Shown: positions 10,410 through 25,622, numbered from the stretch's first letter. The stretch: 64,000 nt of DNA from Pedobacter frigoris (GCF_005116445.1 NZ_SWBQ01000002.1:186001-250000), one strand, 5' to 3'. Notes: generated from the sequence alone by a model not told the origin. Translations and numbers: made by a program.

Positions 10410-11537
10410 ATGAAGATTGGTTTTGACGGAAAAAGAGCAGCAAACAACTTTACGGGCCTCGGAAATTACAGTCGCTCGTTAATTGCACAACTTGCATCCT
10501 TCTTCCCTCAAAACCAATATTTAGTTTATATCCAAAAAATAAAAGACCATCCTCAGGTCGCCGATTTCTTAAAAGACAAACAGATCAAGGTTTGCCTGCC
10601 TCAAAAACCGGGTTTGCTTTGGCGGACTTCAGGAATAAAAAAACAGCTCATTAGCGATGAATTAGATCTTTTTCATGGTCTTAGTCATGAGATTCCCTTT
10701 GGAATAAATAAAACGGGAATCGCAAGTGTCGTTACCATTCACGACCTGATCTTTTTAAAATTCCCCCGGTATTTCAAAGTCATCGACCGCTTCATTTACA
10801 AGTTGAAGGCCAAATATGCCTGCAGGCATGCTGACAGGATCGTCGCCATTAGTGAATGTACAAAAAGAGACATCGTCAGTTTTTTTAATATCAGTCCCAA
10901 TAAGATTGATGTCGTTTATCAAAGTTGCGACGATAGCTTCAAAGCTGATGCAGACGCTAAATTTAATGAAACCGTTCGCGCCAAATTTTCACTACCTGCA
11001 AACTACATTTTAAATGTGGGCACTATCGAAACCCGGAAAAACCTGGTAACACTCATCAAAGCATTAAAGAATGTAGATTCCACCTACAAGTTGGTAGTTG
11101 TAGGTAGAAAAACCGGCTATATGGAACTGGTGAATCAGGAAATCGACAAACTGGGATTAAGAGAACGTGTCATATTCCTTCAAAATGTTCCATTCAACGA
11201 ACTTCCTGCCATCTATCAAATGGCTAAAGTTTTTGCCTACCCGTCTCTATATGAAGGATTTGGAATACCAATTACAGAAGCCATTTTCAGCAAAGTACCG
11301 GTAGTTGCGGCAACAGGTTCTTGCCTGGAAGAAGCTGGTGGAAATACGAGTCTCTATGTTTCTCCTTTAGATCATGCTGCATTGGCCTCAGCAATTAATC
11401 AAATCATTGCCAGCCCTGAATTACACCAAAAAATGATAACTGAAGGTCTGACCCATGTAAAACGTTTTGACAATGACGTAATCGCCAATGATATGATCAA
11501 CGTCTACAACACGACATTATCTGCTAAAAACAACTAA
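10410..11537 (+). CDS. Glycosyltransferase family 4 (GT-B fold)
   Basis: GT-B glycosyltransferase of 375 aa. The N-terminus MKIGFDGKRAANNFTGLGNY has the glycine-rich acceptor-side loop. The C-terminal half shows the GT4 donor-binding signatures NVGTIETRKNLVTLI, VFAYPSLYEGFGIPITEA and FSKVPVVAATGSCLEEAGG. It transfers a sugar from a nucleotide donor to an unknown acceptor, possibly surface polysaccharide. There is no polysaccharide cluster around it: it sits between dapD and tsaC, with its stop overlapping the tsaC start by one base. Confidence 0.9.
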   Translation: MKIGFDGKRAANNFTGLGNYSRSLIAQLASFFPQNQYLVYIQKIKDHPQVADFLKDKQIKVCLPQKPGLLWRTSGIKKQLISDELDLFHGLSHEIPFGINKTGIASVVTIHDLIFLKFPRYFKVIDRFIYKLKAKYACRHADRIVAISECTKRDIVSFFNISPNKIDVVYQSCDDSFKADADAKFNETVRAKFSLPANYILNVGTIETRKNLVTLIKALKNVDSTYKLVVVGRKTGYMELVNQEIDKLGLRERVIFLQNVPFNELPAIYQMAKVFAYPSLYEGFGIPITEAIFSKVPVVAATGSCLEEAGGNTSLYVSPLDHAALASAINQIIASPELHQKMITEGLTHVKRFDNDVIANDMINVYNTTLSAKNN

Positions 11538-12106
11538 TGATGTTAAAACAAGAAATAGAAAAAGCACTGACTGTTCTTAAAAACGGAGGCGTCATCCTGT
11601 ATCCCACAGATACTGTTTGGGGACTGGGTTGTGATGCTACTAATGAAGAGGCAGCAGCTAAAATAGCCAAAATCAAAGGGCGCACTGAAGACAAAAGCTT
11701 CATCATTCTTCTGGATACTGACAATAAATTGCAGAGCTATGTAAACGATGTTCCTGATGTAGCTTACGACCTGATAGAATATGCAGAAAACCCATTGACC
11801 ATTATCTTTTCCAACGCTAAAAATCTGGCAAAAAATGTAATCAATGCAGATGGAAGCGTAGGTATACGTGTGGTAAAACACGACTTCTGCCAGCAGTTGA
11901 TACAACGCTTCAGGAAGCCGATCACCTCTACCTCCGCTAACATATCCGGGCAACCCACACCAACTATTTTCGATGAAATCAGTGATGAAATCATAGAGGC
12001 TGTGGATTTAGTGGTAGACCTGGAACAGGACCTACGTGAACGCAAAAAACCATCTACCATAATGAAATTAGCCCCAGGTGGCCAATTTTCCTTTATTAGA
12101 AGGTAA
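11537..12106 (+). CDS. tsaC: L-threonylcarbamoyladenylate synthase (Sua5/YciO/YrdC domain)
   Basis: First enzyme of the tRNA t6A37 pathway, making threonylcarbamoyl-AMP from threonine, bicarbonate and ATP. The YrdC fold is recognisable by GGVILYPTDTVWGLGCDA at the start, KIKGRTEDKSFIILL and the late motif PITSTSANISGQPTP. At 189 aa it lacks the C-terminal Sua5 domain, so it is the short TsaC-like form. The ATG at 11537 overlaps the stop of the preceding gene; a second ATG at 11540 is equally possible. Confidence 0.9.
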   Translation: MMLKQEIEKALTVLKNGGVILYPTDTVWGLGCDATNEEAAAKIAKIKGRTEDKSFIILLDTDNKLQSYVNDVPDVAYDLIEYAENPLTIIFSNAKNLAKNVINADGSVGIRVVKHDFCQQLIQRFRKPITSTSANISGQPTPTIFDEISDEIIEAVDLVVDLEQDLRERKKPSTIMKLAPGGQFSFIRR

Positions 12107-12131
12107 GTTTTAGTACTTTTGCAGTTCAGCA

Positions 12132-13538
12132 ATGGAGAAACATCTACAACATCCTGTTTTCAAGGTTCTTGCCGATACTGCCGCTAAGCATGGCATTGAA
12201 GCGTATGTCATAGGCGGATATGTACGTGATATTTTTCTTCATAGACCTTCAAAGGATATTGACATTGTCGTATTGGGCAATGGGATTGAATTTGCAGAAC
12301 TGGTTGCCGCGCAACTCAAAACAAAAGTTGCAGTTTTTAAGAACTTCGGCACTGCAATGTTAAAATTTCAGGATCTTGAAATCGAATTTGTAGGCGCCAG
12401 AAAAGAATCCTACCGCTCTGATTCAAGAAAACCAATTGTAGAAAACGGCACCATCAAAGATGATCAGCTCAGGAGGGATTTTACCATCAATGCCCTGGCA
12501 ATATCGTTAAACAAGGATTCTTACGGAGCACTCGTTGATCCTTTTAATGGCACTGAGGATCTGCAAAACAAATTGATGAGAACGCCCCTGGATCCTGAGA
12601 TTACATTTTCAGATGATCCGCTGCGTATGATGCGGGCCATCAGGTTTGCGTCACAACTTGGATTTTCTATAGATGAGCAAGCGTTAAATGCCATCAGTCT
12701 GCAAAAAACCAGGATCAGCATTGTATCCAAAGAGCGTATTACTGATGAACTCAATAAAATAATCCTGTCACCCCTCCCCTCAGTTGGTTTCAAATACTTA
12801 TTTGACACGGGCCTACTACACCTGATATTTCCTCAAATGGCCAATTTGTACGGTGTGGAAGTCATCAATGGGAAAGGACACAAAGATAATTTCTACCATA
12901 CATTACAAGTCTTGGATAACATATGCGAGGCTACAGGCGATCTTTGGTTAAGGTGGGCCGCAATTCTTCACGACATTGCAAAACCTGCTACAAAGCGATT
13001 TGAGGAAGGTCATGGCTGGACATTCCACGGTCACGAAGACAAAGGTGCCCGGATGGTTCCTCAGATTTTTGCTCAGCTGAAATTACCGCTGAACGAGAAA
13101 ATGAAGTATGTACAAAAACTGGTACAACTGCACCTGCGTCCCATTGTGCTCGCCCAGGAAGTAGTTACCGATTCTGCAGTAAGAAGATTGCTGTTTGATG
13201 CCGGTGAAGATATTGAAAGCCTGATGGTACTCTGCAACGCAGATGTCACCACAAAAAATGAATATAAGGTAAAGAAATACCGCAATAACTTTGAACTGGT
13301 AAAACAGAAATTAAAGGATGTCGAAGAAAGGGATAAGATCAGAAACTGGCAGCCACCCATCAGTGGAAATGACATCATGACTACCTTTGGTCTGGGTGCA
13401 GGAAAGGAAGTCGGACTGATTAAGAACGCAATCCGGGAAGCAATTTTGGAAGGCGAAATCACCAACTCCTACGAAGAAGCTATGGAGTTCATGCTTCGCA
13501 AAGCAAAAGAATTAGGCCTCTCTCCTGTAAACAATTAG
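12132..13538 (+). CDS. cca: CCA tRNA nucleotidyltransferase with HD domain
   Basis: Class II nucleotidyltransferase that adds or repairs the 3' CCA of tRNAs. The head has [20 protein letters not shown] with the catalytic DxD, then [13 protein letters not shown] and the neck motif [22 protein letters not shown]-terminal HD phosphohydrolase-type domain starts near residue 250 (LHDIAKP). 468 aa. This matters here because the tRNA genes in the window do not encode CCA. TACTTTTG at 12114-12121 resembles a -7 box just upstream of the ATG. Confidence 0.93.
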   Translation: MEKHLQHPVFKVLADTAAKHGIEAYVIGGYVRDIFLHRPSKDIDIVVLGNGIEFAELVAAQLKTKVAVFKNFGTAMLKFQDLEIEFVGARKESYRSDSRKPIVENGTIKDDQLRRDFTINALAISLNKDSYGALVDPFNGTEDLQNKLMRTPLDPEITFSDDPLRMMRAIRFASQLGFSIDEQALNAISLQKTRISIVSKERITDELNKIILSPLPSVGFKYLFDTGLLHLIFPQMANLYGVEVINGKGHKDNFYHTLQVLDNICEATGDLWLRWAAILHDIAKPATKRFEEGHGWTFHGHEDKGARMVPQIFAQLKLPLNEKMKYVQKLVQLHLRPIVLAQEVVTDSAVRRLLFDAGEDIESLMVLCNADVTTKNEYKVKKYRNNFELVKQKLKDVEERDKIRNWQPPISGNDIMTTFGLGAGKEVGLIKNAIREAILEGEITNSYEEAMEFMLRKAKELGLSPVNN

Positions 13539-13619
13539 CAGATTTGCAGGTTACACATGAATACAAATTATAGAAAGTATATTTTATTTTTTAATTTTAT
13601 AGCTAGAAAATAAGCTCAA

Positions 13620-14267
13620 ATGGCAATTTACAGATTTAGAATAAGTTTTGAAGATTTCGATGAAGTAGTAAGGGAAATCGATATAAAATCAACCCAGACA
13701 TTTGAAGATTTGCATAAAGCAATACACCGCTCAACTGGGTATTCAGCAGAAAAATCTTCATCTTTTTTTGTGAGCACAGACAATTGGATCAAAGGTGATG
13801 AAATCGCTTATTTACCAAATCAGCGCAAAATCGACAGAGGCGTTGCATTAATGGAGAAATCTAAATTGAGCAGCTTTATTGAAGACCCGCATCAAAAATT
13901 TTACTATATCTACAACTTTGACAGACCCTTTGATTTCCACGTAGAGCTTATTAAAATCATCCTGGAAACAGATCCGAATATCGAATACCCTTTTTTGGTT
14001 AAAAGTACAGGAGAAGCACCAAAAATCATTGACAAGAATAACTTCGGTGCAGTAGCGGTATCATCAAATCCTGTATCTACAGAATTTGATTTTCTCAATG
14101 AAATGGATTTCGTACCTGAAGATACAGAAGAGTTGGAAGCAATGGGGGGCAGAGGAATCAATACTGAAGAAAAGTCTGACGATGCAGAAGATGAATCAGA
14201 AGAAGCTGATGAATTTTCTGATAATGACACCTACGAAGACGAAGAATATAAAGAAGAAGATTATTAA
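13620..14267 (+). CDS. IS1096 element passenger TnpR-like family protein
   Basis: 215-aa protein similar to the plasmid pRiA4b ORF-3 / IS1096 passenger family. The core (about 1-130) starts MAIYRFRISFEDFDEVVREI and includes TFEDLHKAIHRSTGY and KFYYIYNFDRPFDFHVELI. The last 50 residues are almost entirely acidic (EEKSDDAEDESEEADEFSD). Despite the family name no transposase, inverted repeat or other mobile feature is near, and in Bacteroidota this gene is a normal chromosomal resident. It lies 9 bp upstream of miaA and is probably co-transcribed. Function unknown. Confidence 0.8.
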   Translation: MAIYRFRISFEDFDEVVREIDIKSTQTFEDLHKAIHRSTGYSAEKSSSFFVSTDNWIKGDEIAYLPNQRKIDRGVALMEKSKLSSFIEDPHQKFYYIYNFDRPFDFHVELIKIILETDPNIEYPFLVKSTGEAPKIIDKNNFGAVAVSSNPVSTEFDFLNEMDFVPEDTEELEAMGGRGINTEEKSDDAEDESEEADEFSDNDTYEDEEYKEEDY

Positions 14268-14276
14268 TGCCTGATT

Positions 14277-15185
14277 ATGGCATCAAATAAAACACTAATT
14301 GTGGTTGTAGGACCTACAGCCATCGGGAAAACTGCTTTAGCTATTGAGATAGCAAAGCAGTTTTCTACCGAAATCATCTCCGCTGACTCCCGCCAGTTTT
14401 TCAAAGAAATGGAAATAGGTACAGCAAAGCCCTCACCGGAGGAGCTGGCCGAAGCACCTCACCATTTCATCAATTCCCATAGTATAGAAACACTCTTTAG
14501 CACTGGTGATTTTGAGTTACAGGCACTTGCTTTGATGGATGAACTGTATAAAAAGCATGACCTTTTAGTTATGGTAGGCGGATCCGGCCTATACATAAAT
14601 GCGGTATGCAATGGCCTGGATGAATTACCTCAGACAGACCCCAACATCAGAAATTCACTGAACGAACTGTTGGCTGAGGAAGGTATTGAACTCATAAAAA
14701 AACAATTGCGTGAATACGATCCTGAATACTATGCAAAAGTCGATCAGGCCAATCCCCAGAGAATGATAAGAGGCCTTGAATTCTACCTTTCAACCGGACA
14801 CAAGCTCTCTTCATTTCTCACCAATAGTAAGAAAAGCAGACCGTTTGACACCATTAAAATCGGATTAAATACAGACCGAAATAAGCTATATGAACGTATT
14901 AATCTCAGAGTAGACCATATGATGGAAGCTGGATTATTGGATGAAGTAAGAGGTCTGTCTTCTTTCAGAAGTTACAATGCATTGAATACTGTTGGTTATT
15001 CAGAATTATTCGATTACCTGGATGGAGAAAGCACACTTCAGGAAGCTGTCGATAAAATCAAGCAAAACACAAGGAGATTCGCCAAAAGGCAGTTAACCTG
15101 GTTTAGAAAAGATGACAGCATCACCTGGTTTGAACCAAACCAAACTAATGCTGTCATCAATCATATCCATAAAATTATAGATTAA
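14277..15185 (+). CDS. miaA: tRNA dimethylallyltransferase
   Basis: Transfers a dimethylallyl group to N6 of A37 in tRNAs that read UNN codons. The Walker A motif GPTAIGKTALAIEIA lies at about residues 12-26, followed by the family signature SADSRQFFKEMEIGTAKPS and VMVGGSGLYINAV. The C-terminal TRRFAKRQLTWFRKD is also typical. 302 aa, full length. The ATG at 14277 follows the preceding stop by 9 bp. Its stop codon overlaps the stop codon of the convergent DUF3467 gene. Confidence 0.96.
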   Translation: MASNKTLIVVVGPTAIGKTALAIEIAKQFSTEIISADSRQFFKEMEIGTAKPSPEELAEAPHHFINSHSIETLFSTGDFELQALALMDELYKKHDLLVMVGGSGLYINAVCNGLDELPQTDPNIRNSLNELLAEEGIELIKKQLREYDPEYYAKVDQANPQRMIRGLEFYLSTGHKLSSFLTNSKKSRPFDTIKIGLNTDRNKLYERINLRVDHMMEAGLLDEVRGLSSFRSYNALNTVGYSELFDYLDGESTLQEAVDKIKQNTRRFAKRQLTWFRKDDSITWFEPNQTNAVINHIHKIID

Positions 15186-15496
15186 GCCTGAGCTGCTGGC
15201 CCGCCAAAGTTCATAGGAAAGCCCGGAGGCTCATCCTGGGTCTTTATCCGTCCATTGATCGCCTCATATTTTTCGATATTATCCTGCATTGCTCCAAGCA
15301 ATCTTTTAGCATGTTCGGGAGTCAGGATGATTCTTGACTTCACCCGTGCTTTAGGAACCCCAGGCATCACCCTGATAAAATCCAATACAAACTCTGTATT
15401 AGAGTGTGTGATGATTGCAAGATTTGAAAATATACCTTCTGCTACTTCCTCAGAAAGCTCAATATTTAATTGATTGTCTTGATTTTGTTCTTCCAT
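15182..15496 (-). CDS. DUF3467 domain protein
   Basis: 104-aa protein of the DUF3467 family, function unknown. Visible features are an acidic Gln/Glu-rich start, the core EGIFSNLAIITHSNTEFVLD, and RVKSRIILTPEHAKRLLGAM near the middle, with a Gly/Pro-rich tail. In Bacteroidota the gene is regularly found next to rpoC, as here, although the rpoC terminator separates them. Its last codon overlaps miaA on the opposite strand. Confidence 0.85.
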   Translation of the reverse strand: MEEQNQDNQLNIELSEEVAEGIFSNLAIITHSNTEFVLDFIRVMPGVPKARVKSRIILTPEHAKRLLGAMQDNIEKYEAINGRIKTQDEPPGFPMNFGGPAAQA

Positions 15497-15552
15497 ATAA
15501 CAAACTTAAAAAAACTGTACAAGCATTTACCATAGATTTAAAATATAATGCA

Positions 15553-15590
15553 TAAAAAAAGTCCCCCGACGATTAAGAAGGGGGACTCTA
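15553..15590 (-). terminator. Terminator after rpoC
   Basis: Perfect 8-bp stem AGTCCCCC (15560-15567) / GGGGGACT (15580-15587), with a 12-base loop. On the minus strand it is followed by a run of seven U. It closes the rplK-rpoC transcription unit. Confidence 0.9.
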
Positions 15591-15605
15591 AAAAATTAAC
15601 TAAAA

Positions 15606-18600
15606 TTATGCTTCTACTTCTTCTTGTTTCGAAGCTAATAACTTATCGTATTCTTCCTGAGAACCAACAATGATACGCTCATATCCACGTACACCTGTAC
15701 CTGAAGGAATTAAGTGTCCAACAATTACGTTTTCTTTTAATCCAAGCATATTGTCACGTTTACCAGCAATTGCTGCTTCGTTCAATACTTTTGTTGTCTC
15801 CTGGAATGAAGCCGCAGAGATAAATGATTTCGTACCCAATGAAGCACGTGTAATACCTTGCAGAATTGAACTCGCTGTTGCAGGCCTTGCATCACGAACC
15901 TCAATTTGTTTCAGATCTTTACGTTTCAATTGAGAATTCTCATCTCTTAATTTACGTAACGAAAGAATTTGACCTGGTTTTACAGCGTTTGAATCACCGG
16001 CCTCAACTACAACTTTCTTGTCATAGATCTCATCATTCTCTATCATGAAGTCCCAACGGTCTACAGAATTGTTCTCTAAGAAACTGGTATCTCCCGGATC
16101 TTCGATATGTACTTTCTGCATCATCTGGTGTACAATAACCTCGAAATGTTTATCGTTGATTTTTACACCTTGTAAACGGTAAACCTCTTGGATACCATTC
16201 ACTAAGTATTCTTGTACAGCAGCAGGGCCTTTAATTGCTAATATATCAGCAGGTGAAATAGAACCATCAGACAATGGCATACCAGCTTTTACAAAGTCAT
16301 TATCCTGTACCAGGATGTGTTTAGACAATGGAACCAGATATTTTTTTACTTCACCGTCTTTAGATTCAATAGTGATCTCGCGGTTACCACGTTTCACACC
16401 ACCTAAAGTTACCACACCATCGATCTCTGTTACTACAGCAGGATTAGAAGGATTACGCGCCTCAAACAATTCAGTTACACGTGGTAAACCACCCGTAATA
16501 TCCCTTGTTTTACCAGTTGCACGAGGTATCTTAACTAAGATCTGACCAGTCTGAACCATATCTCCTTCGTCGATCGCGATGTGGGCACCAACAGGGATGT
16601 TATATCCTCTGATCAGTTCTCCTTTTTTATCTACAACTTTTACAGAAGGGTTTTTAGTTTTATCACGTGTATCAATAATTACTTTCTCACGGTGACCAGT
16701 TTGCTCATCTGATTCCTCACGGAAGGTAACACCCTCAACGATTGCGTCAAATTCGATCTTACCTGCAAATTCCGAGATAATAACAGCATTATATGGATCC
16801 CATGAACAAATTCTGTCTCCTTTAGTGATTTTAGCACCATCCTCAACATACAAGAATGAACCGTAAGGAATGTTATTAGTCATGATCACTTTACCAGTAC
16901 CTGGCTCAACAATCTTGAACTCTCCTGAACGGCCCAATACAATTTGAGTCTCGCCATCTTCAGTCTTGGTAGATACGGTACGAACATTTTCAAATTCGAT
17001 GATACCATCAAACTTAGCAATGATCTGAGATTCTGCAGCAATGTTAGATGCAGTACCACCCACGTGGAATGTACGAAGTGTCAACTGTGTACCAGGCTCA
17101 CCGATCGACTGTGCAGCAATTACACCGACAGCTTCTCCTTTTTGAACGCGTTTACCAGTAGCTAAGTTACGTCCGTAGCACAATGCACAAACTCCTCTTT
17201 GATTTTCGCAGGTCAATACCGAACGAATCTCTACGCCTTCGACAGGTGATTCCTCAATTGCTTTTGCAATCTCTTCTGTGATATCCTCTCCCGCGCCGAC
17301 AAGTTGCTTTCCATCCAATGGATTGAACACGTCATGCAGTGAAATACGACCTAAGATTCTGTCATATAATGGTTCAACGATATCCTCATTATCTTTAAGG
17401 GCAGTAGTATACATACCTCTCAAAGTACCACAATCTTCAGAGTTTACGATCATATCCTGAGCCACATCATGCAAACGACGTGTCAGGTAACCAGCATCTG
17501 CAGTTTTTAACGCCGTATCTGCCAAACCTTTACGCGCACCGTGGGTAGAGATAAAGTATTCTAAAACTGACAATCCTTCTTTAAAGTTAGATAAGATCGG
17601 GTTTTCGATAATCTCGCCACCTGAACCCGATTTCTGAGGCTTGGCCATCAATCCCCTCATTCCGCAAAGCTGACGAATCTGCTCTTTAGAACCACGGGCA
17701 CCTGAATCAAGCATCATATACACAGAGTTGAAACCTTGGTTGTCGCTCGATAACTGGTTCATCACGAATGATGTTAAACGGTTATTGATACGAGTCCAGA
17801 TATCGATGATCTGATTGTAACGCTCGTTGTTGGTAATGAATCCCATGTTATAGTTATTCCTTACCTCTTCAACCTCAGCAGAAGCCTGTTGTAATAGTGT
17901 ATGTTTCTCAACAGGAATGTTTACATCTTGTAAATTAAATGATAAACCTCCTCTGAAGGCCATTTGGAATCCTAATTCTTTGATATCATCCAAGAACTTA
18001 GAAGCACGTGCCATACCAGTGATCTTTACTACCTCACCAATGATATCTCTAAGAGATTTTTTGGTCAGTAGCTCATTGATATATCCTACTTCCTCCGGAA
18101 CCATCTGGTTAAATAAAACACGTCCAACAGTAGTCTCTGTTAGCCTATTTACAATATTTCCATTCTCATCTTTCACATTTACCTTTACTTTAATAAATGC
18201 GTGAAGATCAATTTGTTTCTCATTGTAAGCAATGATCACCTCTTCAGGAGAATAGAATAACGAATCTTGTCCTTTAACTACACGGGTTTCATCAGTTCTG
18301 CGGCCTTTAGTAATGTAATAAAGACCCAAAACCATATCCTGTGAAGGTACAGTAATAGGAGTTCCGTTTGCAGGGTTCAAAATGTTGTGTGCAGCAAGCA
18401 TCAATACTTGCGCCTCTAATATTGCGGCATGACCCAATGGTAAGTGAACTGCCATCTGGTCACCGTCAAAATCCGCGTTGAATGCTGTACAAACTAATGG
18501 GTGCAACTGGATCGCTTTACCTTCAACCAATTTAGGCTGGAAAGACTGGATACCCAATCTGTGCAACGTAGGCGCACGGTTTAGCAATACTGGGTGTCCT

Positions 18601-19892
18601 TTTAAAACATTCTCAAGAATATCCCAAACTAAAGGGTCTTTCCTGTCTACAATTTTCTTCGCAGATTTTACTGTTTTAACAATACCCCTTTCAATCATCT
18701 TACGAATGATGAATGGTTTGAACAACTCAGCTGCCATATCTTTAGGCAAACCGCATTCATGTAATTTTAGGTTTGGCCCTACAACAATTACCGAACGTGC
18801 TGAATAATCCACACGTTTACCCAATAAGTTCTGACGGAAACGACCTTGTTTACCTTTCAAAATATCTGAAAGAGATTTCAAAGCACGGTTACCTTCAGTT
18901 TTTACTGCATTAACTTTACGTGAATTATCAAATAACGAATCTACAGCTTCCTGTAACATACGTTTCTCATTACGCAAAATTACCTCTGGAGCTTTGATCT
19001 CGATCAAACGCTTCAAACGGTTGTTACGGATGATCACACGACGGTAAAGATCATTTAAGTCAGAAGTCGCAAAACGACCACCTTCCAATGGAACCAATGG
19101 ACGTAATTCTGGTGGAATAACCGGAACGATCTTGATGATCATCCACTCAGGATTATTCTCTATACGTGTTCTTGAACCACGGAAAGCCTCTACAACCTGA
19201 AGACGTTTTAAAGCCTCATTTTTACGTTGCTGAGAAGTTTCGTTTGCAGCCTGGTGACGCAGGTTGTATGATAAAGTATCTAAATCAATACGTTTCAACA
19301 AATCTTCTAAAGCCTCTGCACCCATTTTGGCTACAAATTTATTAGGGTCTTTATCGTCTAAATATTGGTTCTCTTTAGGTAACTTATCTAAAATATCCAG
19401 ATACTCTTCTTCTGTTAAGAAGTCCATATACTGAATACCTTCTTCAGCCATTAATCCTGGTTGAATTACTACATAACGTTCGTAGTAAATGATCAGGTCT
19501 AAGCGCTTAGTAGGTAAACCTAATAAGTAACCGATTTTATTTGGTAATGAACGGAAATACCAGATGTGCGCAACAGGAACCACCAAATTGATGTGTCCCA
19601 TACGCTCTCTGCGTACTTTTTTTTCAGTTACCTCAACACCACAACGGTCACAAACAATACCTTTATAACGGATACGCTTGTATTTACCGCAATGACATTC
19701 GTAATCTTTTACAGGACCAAAAATACGTTCGCAAAACAAACCATCACGCTCAGGTTTGTAAGTACGGTAATTGATAGTCTCAGGTTTCAACACCTCACCA
19801 CTTGAGCGCTCTAAAATAGCCTCCGGCGATGCCAAACTAATGGTAATCGAGGTGAAATTGCTTTTTAATTTATTATCCTTTTTGTAAGACAT
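15606..19892 (-). CDS. rpoC: DNA-directed RNA polymerase subunit beta'
   Basis: Largest catalytic subunit of RNA polymerase, 1428 aa. Near the N-terminus is the zinc site ([20 protein letters not shown]). The catalytic magnesium motif [12 protein letters not shown] lies near residue 470, the second zinc cluster region at [13 protein letters not shown], and the trigger-loop region at [20 protein letters not shown]. Length and order fit Bacteroidota. It follows rpoB after an 89-bp spacer that contains a nested hairpin. Confidence 0.99.
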   Translation of the reverse strand: MSYKKDNKLKSNFTSITISLASPEAILERSSGEVLKPETINYRTYKPERDGLFCERIFGPVKDYECHCGKYKRIRYKGIVCDRCGVEVTEKKVRRERMGHINLVVPVAHIWYFRSLPNKIGYLLGLPTKRLDLIIYYERYVVIQPGLMAEEGIQYMDFLTEEEYLDILDKLPKENQYLDDKDPNKFVAKMGAEALEDLLKRIDLDTLSYNLRHQAANETSQQRKNEALKRLQVVEAFRGSRTRIENNPEWMIIKIVPVIPPELRPLVPLEGGRFATSDLNDLYRRVIIRNNRLKRLIEIKAPEVILRNEKRMLQEAVDSLFDNSRKVNAVKTEGNRALKSLSDILKGKQGRFRQNLLGKRVDYSARSVIVVGPNLKLHECGLPKDMAAELFKPFIIRKMIERGIVKTVKSAKKIVDRKDPLVWDILENVLKGHPVLLNRAPTLHRLGIQSFQPKLVEGKAIQLHPLVCTAFNADFDGDQMAVHLPLGHAAILEAQVLMLAAHNILNPANGTPITVPSQDMVLGLYYITKGRRTDETRVVKGQDSLFYSPEEVIIAYNEKQIDLHAFIKVKVNVKDENGNIVNRLTETTVGRVLFNQMVPEEVGYINELLTKKSLRDIIGEVVKITGMARASKFLDDIKELGFQMAFRGGLSFNLQDVNIPVEKHTLLQQASAEVEEVRNNYNMGFITNNERYNQIIDIWTRINNRLTSFVMNQLSSDNQGFNSVYMMLDSGARGSKEQIRQLCGMRGLMAKPQKSGSGGEIIENPILSNFKEGLSVLEYFISTHGARKGLADTALKTADAGYLTRRLHDVAQDMIVNSEDCGTLRGMYTTALKDNEDIVEPLYDRILGRISLHDVFNPLDGKQLVGAGEDITEEIAKAIEESPVEGVEIRSVLTCENQRGVCALCYGRNLATGKRVQKGEAVGVIAAQSIGEPGTQLTLRTFHVGGTASNIAAESQIIAKFDGIIEFENVRTVSTKTEDGETQIVLGRSGEFKIVEPGTGKVIMTNNIPYGSFLYVEDGAKITKGDRICSWDPYNAVIISEFAGKIEFDAIVEGVTFREESDEQTGHREKVIIDTRDKTKNPSVKVVDKKGELIRGYNIPVGAHIAIDEGDMVQTGQILVKIPRATGKTRDITGGLPRVTELFEARNPSNPAVVTEIDGVVTLGGVKRGNREITIESKDGEVKKYLVPLSKHILVQDNDFVKAGMPLSDGSISPADILAIKGPAAVQEYLVNGIQEVYRLQGVKINDKHFEVIVHQMMQKVHIEDPGDTSFLENNSVDRWDFMIENDEIYDKKVVVEAGDSNAVKPGQILSLRKLRDENSQLKRKDLKQIEVRDARPATASSILQGITRASLGTKSFISAASFQETTKVLNEAAIAGKRDNMLGLKENVIVGHLIPSGTGVRGYERIIVGSQEEYDKLLASKQEEVEA

Positions 19893-19903
19893 AGCTCTTT
19901 TGT

Positions 19904-19979
19904 TTGAAAGTTGAAAAATTTAAAAAGTTGGAGTGTCCTTCAGACAAGCTTGTAAACACTCCAACGAAATAACTTTCAA
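19904..19979 (-). promoter_or_regulatory. Nested hairpin in the rpoB-rpoC spacer, attenuator-like
   Basis: An inner perfect 10-bp stem GTTGGAGTGT (19927-19936) / ACACTCCAAC (19956-19965) is nested in an outer 9-bp stem TTGAAAGTT (19904-19912) / AACTTTCAA (19971-19979). On the transcribed strand the inner stem is followed directly by UUUUUAAAUUUUU, like a terminator, yet rpoC has no visible promoter. It may set the ratio of rpoB to rpoC mRNA or be a processing site. Confidence 0.6.
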
Positions 19980-19981
19980 CA

Positions 19982-23785
<3,804 letters not shown>

Positions 23786-23883
23786 TGGACTAAAGTTAAT
23801 TTACTTTAAGAATAAACTATTTGTTTGGTTAGCCGTTAAACAATCTCACCAACCAAACAAGATGAAATGTTTATAAACAGGTA

Positions 23884-23911
23884 TAGACTCCGACTATTCA
23901 GTCGGAGTCTA
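23884..23911 (-). promoter_or_regulatory. Hairpin between rplL and rpoB
   Basis: Perfect 12-bp stem TAGACTCCGACT (23884-23895) / AGTCGGAGTCTA (23900-23911) with a 4-base loop and no U-run. In E. coli the rplL-rpoB gap holds an attenuator and an RNase III site; this stem is placed to serve a similar role. Confidence 0.65.
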
Positions 23912-23939
23912 CGGTTAAAGTTATATTAAAATTAAGCGA

Positions 23940-24314
23940 TTACTTAATTTCAACTACAGCTCCAGCTTCTTCTAATTGTTTTTTCAAAGCTTCAGCTTCG
24001 TCTTTAGCAACACCAGCTTTTAATTCTTTAGGTGCACCGTCAACTAGATCTTTAGCTTCTTTCAAACCTAAACCAGTTAAGTCTTTTACCAATTTAACAA
24101 CTGCTAATTTCTGACCACCAGCTTCTTTTAAGATTACATCAAAAGTTGATTTCTCTTCAGCTGCAGGAGCAGCATCACCAGCAGGACCTGCAACAGCAAC
24201 TGCAGCAGCAGCTGGTTCAATACCATACTCGTCTTTTAAGATTTGAGCTAATTCGTTAACTTCTTTAACTGTTAAGTTTACCAATTGCTCAGCAAACGCT
24301 TTTAAATCTGCCAT
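23940..24314 (-). CDS. rplL: 50S ribosomal protein bL12 (L7/L12)
   Basis: Stalk protein that recruits translation GTPases. 124 aa with the N-terminal dimer domain, an Ala/Pro/Gly-rich hinge ([16 protein letters not shown]) and the C-terminal domain ([38 protein letters not shown]). It is last of the ribosomal protein genes before rpoB. All features are normal. Confidence 0.98.
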   Translation of the reverse strand: MADLKAFAEQLVNLTVKEVNELAQILKDEYGIEPAAAAVAVAGPAGDAAPAAEEKSTFDVILKEAGGQKLAVVKLVKDLTGLGLKEAKDLVDGAPKELKAGVAKDEAEALKKQLEEAGAVVEIK

Positions 24315-24376
24315 TTTTATAGATTTTTAAAAATTTACGTAAAATAATTTATTAATATGAACTTATAAGGTGTTCC

Positions 24377-24898
24377 TTAACCTTCTCTCTCTTGTAGAGT
24401 TTTAACAATTCCTGCAATTTTGCCACCGCTTGACTTAAGTGCCGAAATAACATTTTTAGCTGGTGATTGTAATAATCCAACGATATCTCCAATAAGCTCT
24501 TCTCTTGATTTCAAGCTCACTAAAGTATCTAATTGATTATCACCAACAAATACTGTTGAATCGATATAAGCTGCTTTAAGCACTGGTTTATCAGATCCTT
24601 TTCTCAAGGCTTTGATCAGCTTAGCTGGACCATTACCTACTGTTGAGAACAATAATGCTGACTGACCTTTAAGCGCAACAAAGATCTCTGATGCATCACC
24701 TTCTAATCCTTCGATCGCTTTTCTGATCAAAGTATTTTTAGCTACCTGCATTTCAATCCCGCTTTCAAAACATTTGCGACGGATACCGTTTATTTTCTCA
24801 ACAGATAAGCTTGATGTGTCGGCAATGTAAAAATTACCGAATTCCTGCATCTTCACTTGAAGAGCCGAAACGACTTCGTGTTTTTCTTCTCTGTTCAT
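24377..24898 (-). CDS. rplJ: 50S ribosomal protein uL10
   Basis: Anchors the L7/L12 stalk on the ribosome. 173 aa; N-terminal rRNA-binding part (MNREEKHEVVSALQVKMQEF, NTLIRKAIEG) and a C-terminal helix that binds bL12 dimers. In many bacteria uL10 represses its own operon by binding the mRNA leader; the leader upstream of this gene is only 2 bp from rplA, so any such site would lie inside rplA. Confidence 0.97.
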   Translation of the reverse strand: MNREEKHEVVSALQVKMQEFGNFYIADTSSLSVEKINGIRRKCFESGIEMQVAKNTLIRKAIEGLEGDASEIFVALKGQSALLFSTVGNGPAKLIKALRKGSDKPVLKAAYIDSTVFVGDNQLDTLVSLKSREELIGDIVGLLQSPAKNVISALKSSGGKIAGIVKTLQEREG

Positions 24899-24900
24899 AA

Positions 24901-25599
24901 TTAGATCCCCGCTACTGATTTAGTTTCGATTGCAATTCCAGGACTCATTGTAGAAGAAACATGAATGCTCTTAAAATAAGTTCCTTTTGCAGCAGATGGT
25001 TTTAGCTTAGAAATTACTTGAAGTACTTCTAATGCATTTTCATATATTTTTTCCGCCGGGAATGATACTTTTCCTACTGAAGCATGAATAATACCTGTTT
25101 TGTCAACTTTAAAATCAATTTTACCGCCTTTTACGTCAGTAACTGCTTTACCAACTTCGTTAGTAACAGTTCCTGATTTAGGGTTTGGCATAAGGTTACG
25201 TGGACCCAAAACGCGGCCCAGTTTACCTACTTTTGCCATACAAGCAGGAGTAGTGATAATAATGTCAACATCAGTCCATCCACCTTCAATCTTAGCTACA
25301 TATTCGTCTAAACCTACGAAATCTGCTCCTGCAGCTTTAGCCTCTTCTTCCTTATCAGGAGTACAAAGAACTAAAACACGTACAGTTTTACCTGTACCAT
25401 GTGGTAAAGTTGCGATACCACGAACCATTTGATTCGCTTTACGCGGATCTACACCCAAAGCAACATCGATATCAACCGATGCATCAAATTTAGTTGTAGT
25501 AATCTCTTTAACCAAAGCAGCCGCATCCTTTAAAGAATACGTTTTACCAGATTCTAGTTTAGCATGTGCCTTTTTTTGATTTTTTGTTAATTTAGCCAC
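24901..25599 (-). CDS. rplA: 50S ribosomal protein uL1
   Basis: L1 protuberance protein. The start is taken as the GTG at 25599, giving (M)[17 protein letters not shown] and 232 aa, the family length. The ATG at 25635 would overlap the end of rplK and add 12 residues with no counterpart in the family. Characteristic stretches include [29 protein letters not shown] and [19 protein letters not shown]. It follows rplK in the classical order. Confidence 0.95.
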   Translation of the reverse strand: MAKLTKNQKKAHAKLESGKTYSLKDAAALVKEITTTKFDASVDIDVALGVDPRKANQMVRGIATLPHGTGKTVRVLVLCTPDKEEEAKAAGADFVGLDEYVAKIEGGWTDVDIIITTPACMAKVGKLGRVLGPRNLMPNPKSGTVTNEVGKAVTDVKGGKIDFKVDKTGIIHASVGKVSFPAEKIYENALEVLQVISKLKPSAAKGTYFKSIHVSSTMSPGIAIETKSVAGI

Positions 25600-25622
25600 T
25601 GTTGTAAACTGTTTTTTGTTAA

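Noticed and set aside
13620..14267. Transposon interpretation of the IS1096-passenger-like gene
   Set aside because: No transposase, inverted repeats or target duplication nearby; the family is a normal chromosomal one in this phylum.
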